Assembly: GCA_947491755.1 (NCBI GenBank)
Contig: CANLKV010000003.1
Location: 124,001 to 188,000, forward strand
Direction of reading: 5' to 3'
DNA: 64,000 nucleotides
From: an uncultured Nonlabens sp.
GTDB taxonomy: Bacteria > Bacteroidota > Bacteroidia > Flavobacteriales > Flavobacteriaceae
In this document: positions 45,773 to 54,869 of the stretch, piece by piece
How the letters are laid out: each line of letters starts with the position of its first letter
Position numbering within the stretch: the first letter of the stretch is position 1
Notes under the pieces: model-generated
Seen by the model: only the letters and a program-made list of their open reading frames with translations
Database searches by the model: none
Told to the model about the DNA's origin: nothing
Position numbers and translations under genes: made by a program

Positions 45773-45957
45773 AATATAAATTTTAAGTTTGGTTCAAAAT
45801 TATCAGGATAAATAATGAGCCTTTCCTAATGAATCATGAAAACTTAAGGGTTATCGGGTCGCAGTCGTTAAATTGCCGTGAACAATTGTTAATACTAATT
45901 AATACATAACTTTACAAACTACATTATTCTTAATTTGGGGGTATCCACCTGGTATCT

Positions 45958-46860
45958 ATGCGCTGGCAACATCATATAAAAGATTTTTCCATTTATTTAA
46001 AGTTGGAACACAATAGTGCTACAAACACCATTGCCGCCTACACACGTGATCTCAACAAGTTACAGCGCTGGCTTGACGATCATCAGATAAATATGGATCC
46101 GATTAACATCACCACCACAACGCTTAAAGATTTCAATCAAACTCTAGGCGGCGATTTACAGGCAAGTACACAAGCGCGTATTTTAAGTAGCTTAAAAACG
46201 TTCTTTTCTTATTTACAACTGGAAGAATATCGGGTAGATAACCCCATGGATTTAATCGAGGCACCACGATTAGGCAGGAAACTTCCAGACACATTAAGTG
46301 AAGAAGAAATAGACCTTCTTATAAATAGCATCGATCGCAGTACACCACATGGGGAGCGCAATCGAGCGATTCTAGAAACGCTTTATGCCTGTGGTTTGCG
46401 AGTATCAGAATTAATTGACTTAAAAATAAGCGATCTTTTTTTTGACGAAGGCTTGATACTGGTTACCGGTAAAGGAAACAAACAGCGGTACGTTCCCATA
46501 GGATCACACACCATTAAAATAATCGACTACTATATTAAATTAGTGCGCAGCACTATTAACGTACAACCTCGCTATACAAACACTGTATTTTTAAATAGAC
46601 GCGGCAAATCGCTCACTAGAGCAATGATTTTCACCATCATCAAAGATTTAAAACAACAATGTGGTCTTAAGAAAAAAATAAGCCCACATACATTTAGACA
46701 TTCCTTTGCTACACATCTATTAGAGAACGGTGCAGATTTACGATCCATACAAATGATGCTGGGGCATGAAAGTATCACAACCACTGAGATTTATGTTCAT
46801 CTAGACCGTAGCTATCTCAAGACTGCCTTAGAAAAATTTCATCCACGCACTACTTATTAA
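45958..46860 (+). CDS. xerD: Tyrosine recombinase XerD
   Basis: 300 residues, with the catalytic set R148, K172, H244, R247, H270 and Y279. It acts with a partner at dif to resolve chromosome dimers before division. Length, HxxR motif (SPHTFRHSF) and LGH..TTEIYVH are all canonical. No attachment site or cargo genes are nearby, so it is the housekeeping recombinase rather than an integrase. Confidence 0.95.
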   Translation: MRWQHHIKDFSIYLKLEHNSATNTIAAYTRDLNKLQRWLDDHQINMDPINITTTTLKDFNQTLGGDLQASTQARILSSLKTFFSYLQLEEYRVDNPMDLIEAPRLGRKLPDTLSEEEIDLLINSIDRSTPHGERNRAILETLYACGLRVSELIDLKISDLFFDEGLILVTGKGNKQRYVPIGSHTIKIIDYYIKLVRSTINVQPRYTNTVFLNRRGKSLTRAMIFTIIKDLKQQCGLKKKISPHTFRHSFATHLLENGADLRSIQMMLGHESITTTEIYVHLDRSYLKTALEKFHPRTTY

Positions 46861-46894
46861 AGTTCTGTCAAAGTAATGCGGTTGGCTTGGAGTT

Positions 46895-46910
46895 CGCTTT
46901 CGCGAAAGCT
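46895..46910. repeat. 16-bp palindrome, one-mismatch copy (after xerD)
   Basis: CGCTTTCGCGAAAGCT, 34 bp after the xerD stop and 19 bp before the aldo/keto reductase start. Confidence 0.8.
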
Positions 46911-46929
46911 AACTTTAAAAAAAACTATT

Positions 46930-47877
46930 ATGAAAAAATTGACCTTTAAAAATGGTGACCAGCTCGATGCAATAGGTCTGGGCACATGGAAATCTGGAGA
47001 TGAGGAAGTAAAGCAAGCCATTAAACTAGCCTTACAAAATGGCTACCGCCACATTGATTGCGCAGCCATTTATGGTAATGAAGATGCAATAGGAGAAGCT
47101 TTCAAAGAAATTTTTGATGAGGGTAAAATAAAGCGAGAAGAAGTTTTTATCACCTCAAAGTTGTGGAACAATGCTCACCTACCTCAACACGTTGCTCCTG
47201 CGCTGGAGCAAACACTTAAGGATTTACAGCTGGATTATCTGGATTTGTATTTAATGCACTGGCCAGTAGCATTTAAACCAGATGTACAAAATCCATCAGG
47301 ACCACAGGATTACTTGACCCCTGCAGAAGCTCCTATTGAAGACACCTGGCAAGCAATGATAAAGTTGCAAGAAAAAGGAATGGCTAGACATATAGGTGTA
47401 TCTAACTTCTCCATAAAAAAGTTAGAAGATTTGAGAAAAAAAGTGAGCTTTCTTCCAGAAATGAATCAGGTGGAGTTGCACCCACTTCTGCAACAAAATG
47501 ATCTTTTTGAATACTGTAGCAACCATGGTATTTTATTAACGGCATATTCTCCGCTAGGTAGCGGTGACAGGTCAGATGGCATGAAACAGGATAATGAACC
47601 TAACATGATGGAGCTAGAGACAGTTAAAGCTCTGGCTGCAAAACACAGAGTAACCGCAGGGCAAATTTTGATTGCCTGGTCTCACCAGCGCGGTACCGCG
47701 GTTATTCCTAAATCAACTAGCGAGGGACATATAAAAGATAATATCGCCGCTGCAGCGGTCAACTTTGACCAGCAGGACCTTAAAGATCTTGCTGCTCTAG
47801 ATCGTCATTATAGATATGTAACTGGCAAATTCTTTGAAGTCCCAGAGAAGGGTTATGATAATATTTATGACGAATAG
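46930..47877 (+). CDS. Aldo/keto reductase
   Basis: 315 residues. (beta/alpha)8 NADPH-dependent reductase with DCAAIYGNEDAIGEAF (catalytic Asp/Tyr), TSKLWNNAHLP (Lys), LMHWPV (His), and IGVSNFS. The last part holds PKSTSEGHIKDNI, the cofactor region. The start is the ATG at 46930. A longer reading frame from 46876 would translate the palindrome copy and is unlikely. Substrate unknown. Confidence 0.93.
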   Translation: MKKLTFKNGDQLDAIGLGTWKSGDEEVKQAIKLALQNGYRHIDCAAIYGNEDAIGEAFKEIFDEGKIKREEVFITSKLWNNAHLPQHVAPALEQTLKDLQLDYLDLYLMHWPVAFKPDVQNPSGPQDYLTPAEAPIEDTWQAMIKLQEKGMARHIGVSNFSIKKLEDLRKKVSFLPEMNQVELHPLLQQNDLFEYCSNHGILLTAYSPLGSGDRSDGMKQDNEPNMMELETVKALAAKHRVTAGQILIAWSHQRGTAVIPKSTSEGHIKDNIAAAAVNFDQQDLKDLAALDRHYRYVTGKFFEVPEKGYDNIYDE

Positions 47878-48063
47878 TTAAAATTTTTGGAATACCCCAT
47901 AGTGGGTATTGATTTTTATTTTCAACTTGTTCATCTTTACCATATCTATAAAGCATTATGAGGGGTAATGCTTTTAGATATTAGTTTTTTTTGAGTCAGT
48001 CGATTAACCTTGACTATTCAAAAAATAAGTTATGTTTCTGGTATTAGGGACACTAGAAACAAG

Positions 48064-48088
48064 AAAAGCCGCTCAAAGAGCGGCTTTT
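48064..48088. terminator. Bidirectional rho-independent terminator
   Basis: AAAAGCCGCTC/GAGCGGCTTTT, 11-bp stem with loop AAA, T-run after it, between the convergent aldo/keto reductase and rny. It lies 33 bp past the rny stop and 187 bp past the reductase stop. Confidence 0.88.
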
Positions 48089-48121
48089 TTAAATTCCGTT
48101 TTTACTGAGATTGTGCCTATA

Positions 48122-49696
48122 TTATTTTGCAATATTCACAGCACGAGTCTCTCGTATTACCGTCACCTTAACTTGACCTGGATAAGTCATATCAGTTTGA
48201 ATCTTCTGCGATATCTCAAAGGATAATTGCGCAGCACGGTCGTCTGATATTTTTTCACTTTCTACCATAACTCGCAACTCTCTTCCCGCTTGAATTGCGT
48301 AGGCTTTCTCTACCCCACCGAAACCGAAGGCGATATCCTCTAGATCTTTTAAACGTTGTATGTAAGAATCTAGAACCTGGCGTCTGGCACCTGGTCGTGC
48401 ACCGCTTATTGCGTCACACACCTGTACAATTGGAGAAAGTAAGGATGTCATTTCTATCTCGTCGTGGTGAGCACCTATAGCATTACACACCTCACTTTTT
48501 TCACCATGTTTTTCAGCGAGCTTCATTCCTAGAATTGCGTGTGGTGTTTCATCTTCCGTTTCTGGCACTTTTCCTATATCGTGCAATAGACCAGCTCGTT
48601 TTGCTAGTTTAGGATTCAATCCTAACTCTGCAGCCATGGTACCACATAGTTTTGCTACCTCACGGCTGTGCTGCAATAAATTCTGACCATAGGAAGAGCG
48701 GTATTTCATACGCCCTACCATTTTAATTAATTCTGGATGCAAGCCGTGTATTCCTAGGTCAATCACCGTGCGTTTACCTACCTCTGCAATTTCTTGATCT
48801 ATCTGTTTTCTGGTTTTACGTACCACTTCCTCAATACGCGCTGGATGGATTCTACCATCGGTAACCAGTTTATGCAATGACAATCTTGCTACCTCACGAC
48901 GCACGCTGTCAAAACAGCTTAAAATAATTGCATCTGGTGTGTCGTCAACGATAATCTCTACACCGGTAGCCGCCTCGATTGCTCTAATATTGCGACCTTC
49001 ACGACCTATAATTCTACCCTTAACGTCATCGCTTTCTAGATTAAAAACAGATACGCAATTTTCAACCGCTTCCTCTGTACCTATGCGCTGTATGGTGTTG
49101 ATGATCACCTTGCGCGCTTCCTGCTGTGCAGTAAGCTTTGCCTCTTCTATGGTGTCTTGAATGATAGACATAGCCTCTGTACGTGCTTTATCTTTAAGAG
49201 ATTCAACCAGTTGCTTTTTTGCATCGTCTCCAGACATACCGCTAATTACTTCTAGTTGTTTTATTTGCTGTTCGTGAAGTCGCTCTAACTCGTCTTGTTT
49301 TTTAGCAAATGCTTCTCTTTTTTCGTCTATGTCTTTAATTTTGCTATCTAGACTTTGTGTAAGCCGCTTGCTTTGAGCTAGCTCATTGCTCACTTTTGAT
49401 TCCTTATCCTTGGTACGCTTTTCTGCGTCACTTATTTTCTTCTCACGCTGCATGATTTCTTTTTCATGCTGAGATTTGAGCTCGATAAATTTTTCTTTGG
49501 CGCGATAGGTCTTTTCGGACTTTATTTTTTCTCCCTTGGCTTCGGCGTCTTTAATGATAGACTCAGCTTCTTTTTTTGCATCATTGAGTAGTTGCGAGGC
49601 TTTACCTTTTTCTACTAATGATTTTGCTATAAAATATCCTACAGCAAGCCCTATGATAAGAGCAATGGCAATAAATATAATTGTGTTAGTATCCAT
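48122..49696 (-). CDS. rny: Ribonuclease Y
   Basis: 524 residues. N-terminal membrane anchor ([19 protein letters not shown]), a long charged coiled coil (~25-190), a KH domain ([25 protein letters not shown]), then an HD domain with HDIGKVPE and the HHDEIE pair. It is the membrane-bound endoribonuclease that starts mRNA decay. Length is typical. Its 5' neighbour is the probable 6S RNA. Confidence 0.97.
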   Translation of the reverse strand: MDTNTIIFIAIALIIGLAVGYFIAKSLVEKGKASQLLNDAKKEAESIIKDAEAKGEKIKSEKTYRAKEKFIELKSQHEKEIMQREKKISDAEKRTKDKESKVSNELAQSKRLTQSLDSKIKDIDEKREAFAKKQDELERLHEQQIKQLEVISGMSGDDAKKQLVESLKDKARTEAMSIIQDTIEEAKLTAQQEARKVIINTIQRIGTEEAVENCVSVFNLESDDVKGRIIGREGRNIRAIEAATGVEIIVDDTPDAIILSCFDSVRREVARLSLHKLVTDGRIHPARIEEVVRKTRKQIDQEIAEVGKRTVIDLGIHGLHPELIKMVGRMKYRSSYGQNLLQHSREVAKLCGTMAAELGLNPKLAKRAGLLHDIGKVPETEDETPHAILGMKLAEKHGEKSEVCNAIGAHHDEIEMTSLLSPIVQVCDAISGARPGARRQVLDSYIQRLKDLEDIAFGFGGVEKAYAIQAGRELRVMVESEKISDDRAAQLSFEISQKIQTDMTYPGQVKVTVIRETRAVNIAK

Positions 49697-49707
49697 AATT
49701 TAAAATA

Positions 49708-49880
49708 TAAAAAAACCTGCACGAGTTTCGGTTTTGTCTGAACTCCTTAAAGAAAGTTTAAGGCTAACTGGCTGATCAAGGATCCGGCTCTAGGCACGGC
49801 TTGCTTTTACAACCACGACTCACCTTTTTTAAAGAATCTAGTGTTGAGTTCACCAAAAAATGAAACAAGTGCAGGTAGTA
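49708..49880 (-). ncRNA. ssrS: Probable 6S RNA
   Basis: A structured gap between zapA and rny. The transcript's ends pair strongly: CCTGCAC with GTGCAGG, then GTTTC with GAAAC, then TGAACTC with GAGTTCA, all in the right order, followed by a T-run, giving the long open-hairpin shape of 6S RNA. Length (~170 nt) and position next to zapA match 6S loci in other bacteria. 6S RNA mimics an open promoter and holds RNA polymerase in stationary phase. The central bubble is inferred, not modelled. Confidence 0.7.
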
Positions 49881-49900
49881 ACTGTTGTTTTTAAAGAACG

Positions 49901-50191
49901 TTATGATAAGTGTTGATCCAGTAATTGTTCCAGCATCTTCAAACGATCCTGGACTTCATCATTGTTATCACTCTTATCAATAATATGTTGCTCAGATCGC
50001 GCAGCAAATTGCAACGCACACATGGCTAGCACATCTTGTTTATCACGCACGGCATAGCTTTGCTCCAGTTGCTTGATCATTGCCTGGATGCTTTTTGCGG
50101 CCTTGCGCAACCCTTCTTCTCGAGAAGGATCGATGGTAAGCGGATAGACTCTATCTGCAATAGATATTTTTATTTTTAGTTTATCACTCAC
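49901..50191 (-). CDS. zapA: Cell division protein ZapA
   Basis: 96 residues starting at GTG (50191), which follows the upstream stop by 2 bp. An ATG eight codons earlier lies inside the ZapB-like gene and is less likely. The N-terminal beta part (LKIKISIADRVYPLTIDPSREEGLRKAA) and the C-terminal helix match ZapA, an FtsZ-ring protein. Confidence 0.93.
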   Translation of the reverse strand: MSDKLKIKISIADRVYPLTIDPSREEGLRKAAKSIQAMIKQLEQSYAVRDKQDVLAMCALQFAARSEQHIIDKSDNNDEVQDRLKMLEQLLDQHLS

Positions 50192-50193
50192 CT

Positions 50194-50481
50194 TTATGCT
50201 AGCTGTGCAATGCACTGATCGATTTCTCTTACCAGGGCATTGATTTTAAGCTTGGTTTTTGTTTTATAATCATCACTACCTAGCATCGCATTTGCTGTTT
50301 TGAGTGCATTCATGGCTTCCTCGCCTTCTTTAATAGCAAGATGAGCGTCATTTAAATCACTTTCTAAAGTTGCAATGACATGTTCCCTACGGTCCATCTC
50401 TTCCTGCAATCTTTTGTTTTCTGCAATCAATGCCTTGACCCTGAGTTCTATCTGATCTATATGGTTCAAAAGTTTTGACAT
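50194..50481 (-). CDS. ZapB-like coiled-coil protein
   Basis: 95 residues, almost wholly heptad-patterned (LLNHIDQIELRVKALIAENKRLQEEMDRREHVI...). It is immediately upstream of zapA, so it probably belongs to the division ring and may play the ZapB role, but it shares no certain homology. Its -7 promoter element ends 5 nt before the ATG. Confidence 0.72.
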   Translation of the reverse strand: MSKLLNHIDQIELRVKALIAENKRLQEEMDRREHVIATLESDLNDAHLAIKEGEEAMNALKTANAMLGSDDYKTKTKLKINALVREIDQCIAQLA

Positions 50482-50486
50482 ACAAG

Positions 50487-50494
50487 CAAAATTA
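50487..50494 (-). promoter_or_regulatory. -7 promoter element of the ZapB-like/zapA operon
   Basis: TAATTTTG on the minus strand, ending 5 nt before the ATG. Confidence 0.45.
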
Positions 50495-50600
50495 ATGCGG
50501 TTCTCACAAAACTAACTTTCCCACGCAACAAATCAAATATTTATAGGACAAAGTTTAAAAAGCTTTTTGAAGTATATTGGGCGCATCATATCTTTATGCG

Positions 50601-52310
50601 ATGCACCGTCACTATTTATGTTTTCTGTTTTTATATTTGGTTCTTTTTCGCTTTGGCGTAAGCCAAACAAACGAACAACTGCCACAAGACTATTTTATAA
50701 ATCCTCTTGATTTTGAACTCATTCTCAGTGGCACTTTTGGAGAGCTCAGGTCCAATCATTTTCATAGTGGACTTGATCTCAAAACCAATCAACGCACTGG
50801 AGCCAAAGTTTATGCAGCGGCATCTGGTTATGTGAGTCGCATTAAAATTGAACATTACGGCTACGGTAAGGCGCTCTACATCACACACCCTAATGGCTAT
50901 ACCACTGTTTATGCTCATCTTGAAAAATTCAGCCCGCGTATAGAAGAATATGTGCGCAGTAAACAGTATGCAAATGAGAGCTATGAGATACAATTGTATC
51001 CTGATGATCTTGCATTGCGCGTGGATCAGGGCGAGGTAGTGGCCTACAGTGGTAACTCTGGCGGTAGCGGCGGGCCTCACCTGCATTTTGAAATAAGAGA
51101 CAGCGGGTCTAGACCGATGAATCCTCTATTGCTAGGCATTAAAATACCCGATAATAGAGCCCCACTAGTCAAACAAATCAAAGCCTATCCATTGAATGAA
51201 AATGCCACCATTAATGGAAAATACGAGGCGCAACTGCTGCGACTCATCCCCTTAAAAGACAATAAATTTAAAACCGCACCATTCAGTGCTTATGGTGATA
51301 TAGGTATAGGTGTTAATACTAACGACCGTCTGGATCGAGCAAACAATCAGAATGGTATTTACAAAGCTAGCACCACCTGGAATGGCAGGTCACATTTTGA
51401 GATCACCTTTAATAAATTCTCCTTTGACGAGACACATTATATCAACCAGCTCATAGATTTTGAACATTTCAAACGATACAAAAGCAGAATATCAAAACTT
51501 TTCATCCCACAAGGCAGTGCCCTAAGCCTTTACAATAATTCTATAGGTAACGGCAAGTTGCAGTTGTATGATCCCGGGTCAACTCACATAGTAACAGCAA
51601 CTCTTGAAGATTTTGAAGGAAATACTAGCACCATCTTTATAGACATCACAAATGAAGAAAAACCTTCTCTTGAGACACCTCCACCAGCAGATGAACTTAC
51701 AAGAGTAGCAGCAAATCAAAGCTATACTACAACCATGGGCGGTTTTACTGTAACCATACCAAAAAATGCGCTTTATGAAGATGCTTTTTTAGCTATAAGC
51801 CAGTCTTCTGACACAGTTAAACTGCATGAAGATTTAATCCCCTTACAAAAGAATATGGTGATCAATTATGACATGAGCAGTAAGCAAGGGGACGATTTGA
51901 GCAAATATTACATTGCTAGAGTTACACCCTGGGGAGCGTCCTATCACGTCTCTTCTCGCTTAAAGGCTAATACTCTTACTGCATTTACCAAAACACTGGG
52001 AACTTATGCCATAAGTAAAGATGTAACGCCGCCACAGATTACTCCCGTAAATTTTAAGGATGGTCAATGGATTAGCAATAATAAAACGCTAAAGGTCAAA
52101 ATTCAAGATAATGACACCGGTATATCTGCCTATCGAGCGACTGTAAACGGTAAATTTATACTGATGGAATATGACTATAAGACGGACCTGCTGGTGCACT
52201 ATTTTGATGATGGTGTCGTTACAGATACAGACAATGACCTGATGATCATCGTGACAGACGAGGTAGGAAATAGTACTAAATTTGAAGCCAACTTTAAGCG
52301 CAAGAGTTAA
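50601..52310 (+). CDS. M23/LytM-type peptidoglycan metallopeptidase
   Basis: 569 residues from the ATG at 50601. The start 24 bases earlier is only a TTG. Signal peptide (YLCFLFLYLVLFRFGVS, then Q). The LytM domain (~30-170) has NHFHSGLDLKT (zinc His and Asp), and VYAHLEKF...GPHLHFEIRD, the HxH pair. The C-terminal half has Ig-like beta domains (DKDGQWI-type phrases such as VKIQDNDTGISAYRATVNG). It probably cleaves or binds cell-wall crosslinks. The TonB receptor starts 9 bp downstream. Confidence 0.9.
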   Translation: MHRHYLCFLFLYLVLFRFGVSQTNEQLPQDYFINPLDFELILSGTFGELRSNHFHSGLDLKTNQRTGAKVYAAASGYVSRIKIEHYGYGKALYITHPNGYTTVYAHLEKFSPRIEEYVRSKQYANESYEIQLYPDDLALRVDQGEVVAYSGNSGGSGGPHLHFEIRDSGSRPMNPLLLGIKIPDNRAPLVKQIKAYPLNENATINGKYEAQLLRLIPLKDNKFKTAPFSAYGDIGIGVNTNDRLDRANNQNGIYKASTTWNGRSHFEITFNKFSFDETHYINQLIDFEHFKRYKSRISKLFIPQGSALSLYNNSIGNGKLQLYDPGSTHIVTATLEDFEGNTSTIFIDITNEEKPSLETPPPADELTRVAANQSYTTTMGGFTVTIPKNALYEDAFLAISQSSDTVKLHEDLIPLQKNMVINYDMSSKQGDDLSKYYIARVTPWGASYHVSSRLKANTLTAFTKTLGTYAISKDVTPPQITPVNFKDGQWISNNKTLKVKIQDNDTGISAYRATVNGKFILMEYDYKTDLLVHYFDDGVVTDTDNDLMIIVTDEVGNSTKFEANFKRKS

Positions 52311-52319
52311 AACATCATA

Positions 52320-54797
52320 TTGAGACACTTTATAACGCTCCTGATAATCGGGCTATCACTAACGACAACCGCACAACAGCAATCCACTGTTCAAGGTGTA
52401 TTGCTTAACGAGCAACAGCTACCAGTATATAATGTTGCGATCAAGATAATTAACTCAAAACAGGGAACTACTAGCAACAGTAACGGGTACTATAAATTGC
52501 AAGTACCCTCAAATACTGCATTTGATCTAGAATTCTCAAGTATAGGATACAAGCGTATTGTTTTAAAAAACCTACAACTTAAACCCAATGAGATACTGGA
52601 ATTAAATCCAGTACTTAAAACAAAAGTGGAACAAATTGCTACAGTAGTTTTGAGCAATACCTCAGAGCGTACTTTCAGTGGGATAACAGTAATCCAGCCT
52701 AACACTATACGCAAGATACCAGGTGCGCAACCCGGCGTAGAAAATATCTTACTATCGCTTCCCGGAGTCAATAATAACAATGAATTGAGTACGCAATATG
52801 CTGTGCGTGGTGGCAACTTTGATGAGAATTTAATTTACATCAATGAGATAGAGGTCTACCGTCCGTTTTTAATACGCAGCGGCCAGCAAGAGGGCTTGAG
52901 CATCATCAATACAGACCTAGTGCGTAGTGTAAATTTTTCGGCGGGAGGCTTTCAAGCAAAATATGGAGACAAATTAAGCTCTGTTCTTGATATTGAATAC
53001 CGCCGTCCCACCACGCTAGCAGGCGGCGTCGATGCTAGCCTACTGGGAGTAAACGCATTTGTAGAGGGTACCGCTTTCGCGAAAGCATTAACCGCAACCA
53101 CTGCAGTGCGTTACAGAGACAATAGTTTGTTTATCAACTCTCGAGAAACTCAAGCTAATGCCGTTCCAAGGTTTTTTGATGCTCAGACATTCATTACATA
53201 TCAAGTCAATCAAAAGTTTGAATTAGGATTTTTAGGAAATATAGCTATTAACAGTTATGATTTTGAACCCGAGGATAGACAAACAAATTTTGGTACCATA
53301 CAAGAGCCTATTGCGGTAGTCATTGATTACCAGGGACAGGAAGAGGATCAGTACGAGACATATTTTGGTGCCATTAAAGCAAGTTATGATGTCAACGACC
53401 AGTTAAGTTTACGTTTTATCAGTAGTGTTTATCACACGCAAGAACAGGAACATTTTGACATTTTAGCACGTTATGGACTGGGCAGTCCTAATACAGATTT
53501 AGGCAGTCGGGATTTTGGGCAAGTAGACTTTGTTACAGGAATAGGCTCAGAACTAGAGCATGGTCGCAACGATCTTGATGCTCTTATAGGAACCCTAGAG
53601 CATCGTGGTACATTTGTTATTAAAAATACAGGAACCACCAACGATCAACTGGACTGGGGCATCAAAGTAAATTTTGAAGATATCCGCGATCGTGTGAGAG
53701 AATATACTGTGGTTGACAGTGCTGGGTTTAACGTACGGCCGCCAGATATAGCCTTAAGAAACGACGAGCCCTACACACCATTCACTGCACCACTGGTGCC
53801 TTTTGAAAGTATCAATGCAACAAATGATGTACAGATCAATCGTCTCCAAGCATTTGGGCAGTATAGCAGTCGTGGTTTCTGGGGTGACCATGAATTATTC
53901 TGGAATCTAGGTGCTAGGGTTCACAACTGGACAGTAAGTGGCAGCGGGATCACAAGCGTCAATCAAACCGTATTTTCACCACGTGGACAATTTGCTATTA
54001 AACCCTACTGGAATAATACAGACATGCTTTTCAGAATATCTACAGGCGTGTATCACCAGCCGCCATTCTATAGAGAATTAAGGGACGAGAACGGCAGTGT
54101 TGTGCCAGATGTTAAAGCTCAAAAATCAGTACACTTTGTATTAGGCAATGACTGGAGTTTTAAATGGAATGATCGCCCTTTTACTCTTACTAGCGAGGCC
54201 TATTATAAAAACCTGAGTGATGTTAATACGTACACTCTAGAAAATGTAAGAATTAGATACCGTGCAAATAATGAGGCTCGCGCTTATGCTTATGGTCTAG
54301 ACCTGCGCTTATATGGAGAGTTTATCAAAGGTACAGAGAGCTGGATATCTGCTGGATATCTCAAAACTGAGGAGAATTTAAACGATCGTGGATTTATCTC
54401 TCGCCCTACGGACCAGCGCCTAAAGTTTGCCATGCTATTTCAAGACTATGTACCTAATATACCACAATTGCGCATGTATTTAAACCTGGTTTATAATACG
54501 GGATTACCAGGTGGATCGCCTAATTATGCAGACCCCTACGACTTTCAATTCCGGTTAAGGGATTACCGCCGTGCAGATCTAGGCATCAATTATGTTTTAA
54601 AAGATGACCAAAACGATAGCAAATCATTCGCCAGTTTTGAAGAGTTTTTTATTGGCGCTGAGATCTATAACATCTTCGATAATCAAAACAGCATAACTAA
54701 TATATGGGTGAGGGATATTGCAAGCGCTAGACAAATTGCGATCCCCAACTTTCTTACACCTCGTGTATTCAATGTAAGAATTGTGGCGAGGTTTTAA
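52320..54797 (+). CDS. TonB-dependent receptor
   Basis: 825 residues. The start is a TTG at 52320, with no usable ATG in frame before the signal peptide (HFITLLIIGLSLTTTA, then QQ). A CarboxypepD_reg domain (~20-105), plug (~115-235: IRKIPGAQPGVENILLSLPGV, YAVRGGNFDENLIYINE), and barrel to the terminal Phe (VRIVARF). It imports a siderophore, sugar or other ligand through the outer membrane. No SusD partner follows. A one-mismatch palindrome (53072-53087) is read as AFAKA. Confidence 0.92.
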   Translation: MRHFITLLIIGLSLTTTAQQQSTVQGVLLNEQQLPVYNVAIKIINSKQGTTSNSNGYYKLQVPSNTAFDLEFSSIGYKRIVLKNLQLKPNEILELNPVLKTKVEQIATVVLSNTSERTFSGITVIQPNTIRKIPGAQPGVENILLSLPGVNNNNELSTQYAVRGGNFDENLIYINEIEVYRPFLIRSGQQEGLSIINTDLVRSVNFSAGGFQAKYGDKLSSVLDIEYRRPTTLAGGVDASLLGVNAFVEGTAFAKALTATTAVRYRDNSLFINSRETQANAVPRFFDAQTFITYQVNQKFELGFLGNIAINSYDFEPEDRQTNFGTIQEPIAVVIDYQGQEEDQYETYFGAIKASYDVNDQLSLRFISSVYHTQEQEHFDILARYGLGSPNTDLGSRDFGQVDFVTGIGSELEHGRNDLDALIGTLEHRGTFVIKNTGTTNDQLDWGIKVNFEDIRDRVREYTVVDSAGFNVRPPDIALRNDEPYTPFTAPLVPFESINATNDVQINRLQAFGQYSSRGFWGDHELFWNLGARVHNWTVSGSGITSVNQTVFSPRGQFAIKPYWNNTDMLFRISTGVYHQPPFYRELRDENGSVVPDVKAQKSVHFVLGNDWSFKWNDRPFTLTSEAYYKNLSDVNTYTLENVRIRYRANNEARAYAYGLDLRLYGEFIKGTESWISAGYLKTEENLNDRGFISRPTDQRLKFAMLFQDYVPNIPQLRMYLNLVYNTGLPGGSPNYADPYDFQFRLRDYRRADLGINYVLKDDQNDSKSFASFEEFFIGAEIYNIFDNQNSITNIWVRDIASARQIAIPNFLTPRVFNVRIVARF
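53072..53087. repeat. 16-bp palindrome, one-mismatch copy (in the TonB receptor)
   Basis: CGCTTTCGCGAAAGCA, giving GTAFAKALTAT at the start of the barrel. Confidence 0.8.
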
Positions 54798-54869
54798 ATT
54801 CTAGAAACGCTACTAACTGTAAACACAAACGATAGTACTCAATGAATGAGTAAAATTGTTAAACCTTGT

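Noticed and set aside
45958-46860. XerD as a mobile-element integrase
   Set aside because: Length and motifs match housekeeping XerD, and no attachment site or cargo genes are adjacent.
46876-46929. An N-terminal extension of the aldo/keto reductase (start at 46876)
   Set aside because: It would translate the palindrome copy, and the family begins at the later ATG (MKKLTFKNG).
48032-48226. A 64-residue plus-strand protein after the aldo/keto reductase
   Set aside because: It reads through the terminator hairpin and into the rny gene on the opposite strand, without family resemblance.
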